Shown one piece after another: positions 1 to 5,022 of a DNA stretch of 5,022 bases. The number at the start of each line of letters is the position of its first letter. Position 1 is the stretch's first letter. The translations under genes were made by a program, and so were the position numbers. Below the pieces are notes generated by a model that was not told where the DNA came from, made no database searches, and worked only from the letters and a program-made list of their open reading frames with translations. The DNA comes from Bacteroidales bacterium UBA1266 (GTDB taxonomy: Bacteria > Bacteroidota > Bacteroidia > Bacteroidales > WCHB1-69): NCBI GenBank assembly GCA_002308135.1, contig DBVK01000144.1, positions 1 to 5,022 on the forward strand, written 5' to 3'.

Positions 1-1
1 G

Positions 2-232
2 TGGAGCCCGAAGAACGTGTCTTACGCAGGTGCGGCAAAAACCACATTGGCCGCTCACCAGACTTCGTTCACAACGGCAGTGCACGACATGTACTACCGT
101 CCTGATTTCGTGGACACCTCCGCTTCTTTGAAACTGTCGGTCACCGCTCCTTTTGACTGTCCGAGATACACAGGTGTGAACCAGGATATTATCGGTATAA
201 ACCGCGATACGACCACCACGATGGGCGCTTAC
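2..232 (+). other. C-terminal cap of a preceding beta-helix (module 0)
   Basis: Residues 1-77 are the end of a beta-helix that began upstream of the window. They align without gaps to the end of helix A at an offset of exactly 571 residues: the YAG-x-AK segment at 8-13 matches 579-584, the Cys-Pro at 53-54 matches 624-625, the D-I pair at 62-63 matches 633-634, R68 matches R639, and M-G-A-Y at 74-77 matches 645-648. This shows that the array continues upstream by at least one more helix. The cap probably closes the hydrophobic end of the solenoid and passes the chain to the next Ig-like domain. The structural role is inferred; the internal repeat is directly visible. Confidence 0.85.
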
Positions 233-3200
233 ACCAAATTTGTTGTCAGGGCGAACGGTTCGCTGACCTTCCTGTATGGTATCCCTGCAACGACAGAAAT
301 CACGGACACTTTGTATCCGAGCGTGGTGCTGCTCAATTCCGGTATAGACACCTTGACAGAAGCCAGCATCCGCGTGTCGGTGGACGGTGTGGTCCAAGGG
401 AATGATTTCGTATGGAAAGGCAGCCTGGCAAACATGGAGTCCGATACGGTGGCGCTGAGACCTTTGGTGTTACGTCAAACGGGCAGACATAGCGTATCTG
501 TCTATCTGGTTGGATTAGGCCAGCAGGTGGACGGTTATTCGGGTGATGACACCGTCAAGGCGGAGACATTCACTTGTTATTCCCAGTATGCCGGCGTAAT
601 AACGGTAGGTGCCAACGGACGCTTCAAGACCATAAGTGCGGCGATTGATTCGCTGATGATTTGCGGCATGGGCGGTCCGGTCACCTTAAGTATCCTTCCT
701 GGAAAATATGCTGAAAACCTGATACTTACTGCTATTCCCGGCGCTTCCAGTGTGAACACCCTGACGATTACCTCCTCCACTGGAGATTCCACGGATGTGG
801 TCTGGTTGCGTGCGGATAATCCTAAGCAGACAACGACGACCACTGAGGCGGCTCCGCTTGTCTTTAATGGCGCCGAATACGTGATTGTCCGTAACATCAC
901 TTTGAGCGGATTGTCCGTCATTCAGGATGAGTTTGCTTCCAGCCACAGCATCGTGGTTATCGGTCGAAGCCACGACATTGAGGTCAGCAACTGCCACCTG
1001 TATGTGCCGAAAAACTTCACCAGCACGGTGACCAGTCACAACCACAGTGCGGTGTACATTTACAGCGGTGGTGTGCGCAACATCCGTGTGCACAATTCCC
1101 TCATTGAAGGCGGAGCGACCGGATGCTACGTATACGGTTCCTCCACTACCGACCGCGTTTCCAATGTCGCTATCGAGAACAACGAAATCGGTTATATCGA
1201 CTATTCCGCCCTGTACGCCTACTACACGGATTCCCTCACGTTCAGCGGCAATAAGGCCGTACAGCGCCGGAGCGACTTCACGCCGGCCAACGCCTACATG
1301 GTTTACACCTATTACACCAACGCCAACATTATTGGCAACCGCTTTGATTTCATTGGCCTTTACTACGGTTTCTATCTCGGATATTTCGGAAATGTCACCA
1401 AAGGCTTCTACACTATTGCCAACAACGAGGTGCGCGGCACCCTGACCAATTCCACCGGCTATGGTGTGTATGTGACGGGCAGTTCCACGGATAGTGTGCA
1501 CTTGGACTTCATCCACAACACGCTTGTCTATGACGCCACAGGAAGCACCGCCTACGGATTCTATGCCGCTTCCCAATACATCAACCGCGCACACGTGAAG
1601 AACAATATCATCCACATGCGTTCCACGTCTGCAGGCACGGTGTATCCGATGTACATTTCCTCCACTAACTATCTGGTAGGATTTGACATTGACTACAACT
1701 GCTTCTACAACGAACACGCCACCAAATATGTCGGCTATGCGGGTGGGGCAAAATCCACCATCTCCGCATGGCAGTCGACCGTCACCACGGACAAGGGTTC
1801 CGTGTTCCAGCTTCCGAAATACGTGAATATAAACCGTGATGCGAGCATTTATGACAGCACGGGTATTTCCTGCCCGAGACTTGCCGGGTACAGCACCGAC
1901 ATTGACGGAACGCAGCGCGGCAGCCTCACCAATATGGGCGCCTACCAGCTGATACAGCGGAAGACCGATGTCAGTATGGAAGACGTACAGCCGAGTATGT
2001 CCGGTATCATTTCCGCAAATGTCCCGTTGAGAGTGCGGGTAAGGAATATTGGCACGGACACTGTCCGCAGCATGGAAATAGGTTACATCCTTAACGGTGT
2101 CTCCGGCGCTTCCTATGCATGGACCGGCAGTGTGGGCAGTTTGGACACTGTGGGCGTTACCATTGGCAGCATCCGTTTGAAGAAGGGTGCAAACACCTTG
2201 ACGGTGTACAGCTACAATCCGAACAAGACCGCTGACATGAATCCTTCCACGGATACATTGAGCGTAGTTGTCTACGGTTGTGACAGCGCATTGTCGGGAA
2301 CCTATTCGGTGGGAACTCCCACCTCTGATTTCCCCACGTTGGACGAAGCTCTGAACATGGCAAAATACTGCGGACTGAATGGTCCGGTGGTGATGGAGCT
2401 GGCCAGTGGCACGTACAACAGTGTGATCTTTAGGGATTACACTTTGGGAAGCAAGAAGAACACCCTGACCATCCGCTCGGCGGACAGAAACAGGAACAGT
2501 GTGAAGATTTCCGGTTCGACCGCTTTCCAGATGGATGCCGTCTCCCATGTCATTTTGGAGGATCTCACCTTGGATGGCAGTACGATTGCCTTGGATCTGA
2601 AAGGTACGATAGAAAATGTGGAAGTGCGCCATTGTAACATTTACGCTCCGGAAGGGGTGACCAATAGCGCTTACCGTGCCGTGAACTACGCAGGAGCTTC
2701 CGGTAGCAAGAAAATACTGAAGGATGTGCGCTTTATCGGAAACGATGTCCGTGGCGGATACTACAACTTCTACCTGTCTTATTTCGGAAGCAGCCAGTCG
2801 GATATGCCGATAGCGTCAGTCACAATCGACAGCAACACCCTGCGTGGAGCCTACTACTACGGCATTTATTCCAATTATTATGCACAGTACGAAAGCATTT
2901 CACACAACACGATTACCAACGGAAGCAATGCGAGCACCTTCTATGGAATGTACTTTAATTACTACCAGAATCTCCCTCGTGTCGAAGGAAACCGTATCCG
3001 CTTGAACAACAGTTCCACTTCCTACGGTATTTACATGTATATTTACACTAACCACTCCAGTTATGGCGGAACTCCCGGCCTGATTGCCAACAATGAGATT
3101 GTTTTAACAGGAAGCTCCACCAAATACGGTATTTACATGTCCTATTACTCCCGGTATAATGTGGTCAATAACTCCATTTATGTGAAGGGAACCTCCACCA

Positions 3201-5022
3201 GTTATGCGATGTACAGATCCACAAGCAGCAGCTCTTATTCGGGATATCCAATCAATGTGTTTAACAACCAATTGATTAATGACTATAGCTCGGGTTATGC
3301 CTTCTATTGGGCGGACACCGCTACAACTGCTTATGGTACACGAGACTACAATAACTACTACAGCCGCTCGGGCAACCTGACCTACCTCAGGAGTTCAGCG
3401 CAGACCACCTTGGCTGCGATTAAGTCGCGGTATTCCAACCAAGACCAGCATTCCATGAACACCCAGCCGGTATGGGTCCATACGAACATGAGCGATTTGC
3501 GCCTCAAAAACGCCAGAGTGTTCCAATGCCCGATTTCCTACAATGTGACAGAGAACATTTTGGGTGAGCCGCGTGTGACGCCTACGGTGATAGGTTGCTA
3601 CGGCATCGAACCGGATTCCGTGGATGCCGGTCTGGTCACCTTTGTCGGAGCGGATGCCGCGACTTCGGTCGGCACACATCCGATTCGCGTGGTGGTGGTT
3701 AACAGCGGTCTCAAGCCGATTGACTCCCTGACCGTTCAGTTCAGCATCAACGGCGTGGCGCAGACCCCGGTCCAATACAAACCGGCGCTGCCGCTGGCTT
3801 TCAGACAGACCGACACGGTCAATCTGGGTTCCTTCTCCTTCCAGACAGGCTCCTGCACGATGAAGGCGTTTGTACAGCTGGCCAAGGACACCAACCGCAC
3901 CAATGATACGGTTACGCTCTCCAGGAACATCTGCACCAGTGTGTTTAAAGGTATTGTCACCATCGGCAATAACGGAGACTACACCATTGCAACCCTGCCG
4001 AAACTGATTACGGATATGGCGAACTGCGGTGTGGGGGGAGATGTCATACTGCAGGTGGAAAGCGGAAAATACTCGGTTTCCACGATTGACCTGTCCGCTT
4101 TCAACAGCGTAATGAACGGCTACCACCTGACCATCACTTCCCAAGCGGGACATCGTGACAGTGTGAGTGTAACGGCCAGTTCCGGCTCCCTGTTCACCTT
4201 GAACGGCAACAAGAACCTGACCATTCGCGACCTGACCCTGGAGGCCCAAAGCGGAGATGTTATCCATTTCAACGGCACCAGTACCACCGTCTGCGAAAAC
4301 ATCAACATACTGCACAACCACTTGATTGCTACGCTGACAGGAACGTCTACCTCCTATAATGCGATTTACAAGGCCAGTGCCTCCGGATTTATCAAAGGGG
4401 CGCGTATCAATGGCAACATTATAGAAGGCGGCTATTATGGCATTTACCTGTATGGTGGCACCAGCACTTCCGAGTACGGTTCAGATGTGGAAGTGGACAG
4501 CAATGAAATCTACAACCAATATTATTATGCCACTTACTTCTACTATACCGAATTCACCTCGGTTTCCCGTAATACAATGCGTCCCCGCACTTCCGGAAAC
4601 ATCAGCGCCACATGGTACGGCATAAGGATCTATTACTGCAATGCGGAAGAGATCAACGGCAACTACATTGACGCTACCGTCAGCGCTTCGGTCACACAGC
4701 CGAACGGAATGTATGCCTATTATGTGAACTACAACAACACCAAGGAACACGCACAGATAGCCAACAATGTTATCAAAGCTAATACCACAGGTACCTATTA
4801 TGGTATGTATGTGTATTATTCCCGTGTTAACGTATTACACAACTCCATACTGATGGACGGTACCGGTCAGGGTAGGGCGTTGTATTATGGCACTTCCACT
4901 GTTTATCCGATGGTGATCGTTGGCAATCAGCTCATTACTGCCGCCAACCAGTATCCCATCTATGCGGTAACCAGTACTGCGGGTTCAGTCACATTGGATT
5001 ATAACAACTACTATGGCGGCGG
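2..5022 (+). CDS. Giant modular CARDB/Ig-like plus right-handed parallel beta-helix surface protein, partial at both ends
   Basis: Frame 2 runs through the entire window without a stop, giving 1673 codons with neither start nor stop in view. The reading alternates short beta-sandwich domains (residues about 78-192, 649-760, 1201-1311) with long beta-helix domains (193-648, 761-1200, 1312 onward), and begins in the last 77 residues of an earlier helix. The helices show Asn-rich turns, repeated Y-[GA]-x-Y strands 23-34 residues apart, and LTI-x-S and [IL]TL strands typical of PbH1-type repeats. The composition is rich in Tyr, Ser, Thr, Asn and Gly, as in exported proteins. No signal peptide, transmembrane segment or sorting domain is visible, which is expected for an internal fragment. 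By family resemblance this is a Bacteroidota exported protein, plausibly sorted by the type IX system, but that signal would lie downstream. I see no lyase or hydrolase active site. Function is unknown; adhesion, carbohydrate binding or a structural role are inferences. The open frame and fold are well supported, the taxon less so. Confidence 0.93.
233..577 (+). other. Ig-like/CARDB-type beta-sandwich domain 1
   Basis: Residues 78-192 link the preceding helix cap to helix A. The pattern matches domains 2 and 3: a P-x-V-x-L strand leading to N-S-G (112-114), a D-T-L turn (116-118), an amphipathic strand ending in V-D-G-V (127-130), a lone Trp (W138), a D-T-V turn (148-150), a strand with G-R-H-S-V-x-V, then D-D-T-V (182-185) and a terminal Cys (C192). 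The N-x-G followed by D-[TS]-[LV] and then [DN]-G-V layout is characteristic of CARDB-like domains, which serve as spacers or adhesion modules in extracellular proteins. The leading part (78-101) has no clear match in the other two copies and could be an insertion or a diverged first strand. Confidence 0.72.
578..1945 (+). other. Right-handed parallel beta-helix domain A
   Basis: Residues 193-648 form a complete helix domain of 456 residues. The entry segment has the G-V-I-T-V-G strand (198-203), an F-x-T-I-x-x-A-I-x-S-L helix-like stretch (208-218), CG-x-G-G-P-V (221-227) and P-G-K-Y (233-236). The early strands LTITS and V-I-V-R-N-I-T-L (294-301) are typical of pectate-lyase-fold coils. The body carries seven coils, each marked by an aromatic strand whose final Tyr falls at 378, 407, 435, 458, 490, 521 and 551, preceded by Asn-rich turns such as N-N-E-[IV]. 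A D-Y-N-C-F-Y motif (564-569) opens the exit region, which ends with Cys-Pro (624-625), D-G-x-x-R (635-639) and M-G-A-Y (645-648). No acidic or basic catalytic cluster known from polysaccharide lyases is apparent by eye. Confidence 0.82.
1946..2281 (+). other. Ig-like/CARDB-type beta-sandwich domain 2
   Basis: Residues 649-760 are the second spacer domain. The strand P-L-R-V-R-V-R-N-I-G (675-684) closely matches the P-I-R-V-V-V-V-N-S-G of domain 3. It is followed by D-T-V (686-688), a strand ending in L-N-G-V (697-700), W707, D-T-V (715-717), a G-A-N-T-L-T-V strand (729-735), a P-N turn (740-741), D-T-L (751-753) and the terminal C760. The landmarks lie 40-76 residues before the terminal Cys in all three copies, with the last D-T exactly 9 residues before it. 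This marks homologous domains and not chance resemblance. It is the cleanest copy and the best seed for a family search. Confidence 0.8.
2282..3601 (+). other. Right-handed parallel beta-helix domain B
   Basis: Residues 761-1200 form a complete helix of 440 residues. Entry: G-T-Y-S-V-G (766-771), D-F-P-T-L-x-x-A-L (776-784), CG-x-N-G-P-V (790-796) and S-G-T-Y (802-805), a motif set familiar from Bacteroidota secreted proteins. Early strands are LTIRS and V-I-L-E-D-L-T-L (850-857). Seven aromatic coils follow, with the final Tyr at 924, 956, 984, 1011, 1045, 1071 and 1102; this is the richest Y-G-I-Y stretch in the window. D-Y-N-N-Y-Y (1115-1120) opens the exit region, which ends with Cys-Pro (1176-1177), G-E-P-R (1188-1191) and I-G-C-Y (1197-1200). 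The cap has Cys where the other caps have Ala (G-C-Y, C1199), which gives it a second cysteine not seen elsewhere. Confidence 0.83.
3602..3934 (+). other. Ig-like/CARDB-type beta-sandwich domain 3
   Basis: Residues 1201-1311 are the third spacer. Landmarks: H-P-I-R-V-V-V-V-N-S-G (1226-1236), D-S-L (1241-1243), a strand ending in I-N-G-V (1249-1252), D-T-V (1271-1273), L-G-S-F (1275-1278), a G-S-C-T-M-K-A-F-V strand (1283-1291), N-D-T-V (1301-1304) and the terminal C1311. It lacks the central Trp present at 138 and 707 (Tyr1259 is the nearest aromatic) and carries an additional internal Cys (C1285). The first strands resemble CARDB family domains most clearly of the three copies. It probably acts as a rigid or semi-flexible joint between helices B and C. 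Confidence 0.8.
3935..5022 (+). other. Right-handed parallel beta-helix domain C, cut by the window edge
   Basis: Residues 1312-1673 are the first four fifths of a third full helix. Entry: G-I-V-T-I-G (1317-1322), CG-x-G-G-D-V (1342-1348) and S-G-K-Y (1354-1357), with Asp in place of the Pro of helices A and B. Early strands are LTITS and LTIRDLTL (1406-1413). Eight coils follow, with the marker residue at 1456, 1482, 1512, 1542, 1571, 1603, 1628 and 1654; at 1542 the sequence is Y-G-I-R, with Arg replacing Tyr. The last residues visible are the D-Y-N-N-Y-Y motif (1666-1671), which in helices A and B lies 83-84 residues before the closing G-[AC]-Y. Helix C should therefore end about 230 bases past the window, at a length of about 440 residues like helix B. 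Confidence 0.82.

Noticed and set aside
1..105. GTG at base 1 as a start codon
   Set aside because: That frame meets TGA at 103-105. The real coding frame is frame 2 and is already inside a beta-helix cap at base 2.
1047..1445. Forward open frame of 132 codons in another frame
   Set aside because: It overlaps helix A entirely, is a Thr/Pro/Ser-rich low-complexity reading produced by frame shift, and has no domain.
686..2632. Reverse-strand open frame of 648 codons as a real gene
   Set aside because: It mirrors the sense frame codon for codon, its translation is rich in His, Arg, Gly and Val without recognisable domains, and the sense frame contains clear repeated motifs across the same region.
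2852..3300. Minisatellite, CRISPR array or phase-variable DNA repeat in the Tyr-rich stretch
   Set aside because: The periodicity is at the protein level with varying spacing (26-34 residues). DNA identity between coils is limited to short runs, with no constant repeat and spacer structure.
3395..4321. Reverse-strand open frame of 308 codons as a real gene
   Set aside because: It is in the same antisense register, has no recognisable domain, and lies over Ig-like domain 3 and the flanking helices of the sense protein.
578..5022. Assignment as a pectate lyase or other polysaccharide lyase
   Set aside because: The fold is compatible, but I find no recognisable catalytic motif of a lyase family, and the fold is shared by many non-enzymatic surface proteins.
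2..5022. Phage tail-spike or tail-fibre origin
   Set aside because: Alternating CARDB-like and beta-helix domains with conserved Cys pairs and Bacteroidota-type entry and exit motifs fit a secreted bacterial protein better, and no phage structural gene is in view.

Overview
The whole window lies inside one very large protein-coding gene on the + strand. Frame 2 is open from base 2 to base 5022 with no stop codon, giving 1673 complete codons plus two bases. Neither the start nor the stop codon is present. Residue numbers below count from the codon at bases 2-4 (residue 1). There is no intergenic DNA, RNA gene, promoter, terminator, insertion sequence or CRISPR array in view.

The protein is a modular, secreted or surface-type repeat protein. 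A CARDB/Ig-like beta-sandwich of about 110 residues alternates with a right-handed parallel beta-helix of about 440-456 residues. The layout is: end of a beta-helix (2-232), Ig-like 1 (233-577), beta-helix A (578-1945), Ig-like 2 (1946-2281), beta-helix B (2282-3601), Ig-like 3 (3602-3934), and beta-helix C (3935-5022, still open at the edge). Equivalent landmarks recur every 551-571 residues (about 1.65-1.71 kb). The window starts and stops at almost the same phase of the repeat, so it holds almost exactly three periods.

The architecture suggests a Bacteroidota (probably Bacteroidales) genome. Pointers are the helix entry motif (a G-[TV]-[YI]-[ST]-[VI]-G type strand, then CG-x-x-G-[PD]-V and G-[KT]-Y), the helix exit motif (CP, then a G-x-x-R turn and G-[AC]-Y), and many D-[ST]-[AILVMT] tripeptides that match the Bacteroides O-glycosylation sequon. 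The taxonomic call rests on family resemblance only. No catalytic centre is recognisable, so the function (adhesin, glycan binding, structural stalk or a degenerate lyase-like enzyme) is open. A type IX secretion C-terminal domain would be expected downstream but lies outside the window.

The main observations are internal to the repeat: a Tyr ladder and an Asn ladder along the helices, a Cys pair conserved at every Ig-helix junction, an invariant 25-residue exit cap, and glycosylation-type sequons at equivalent positions in all three Ig-like domains.
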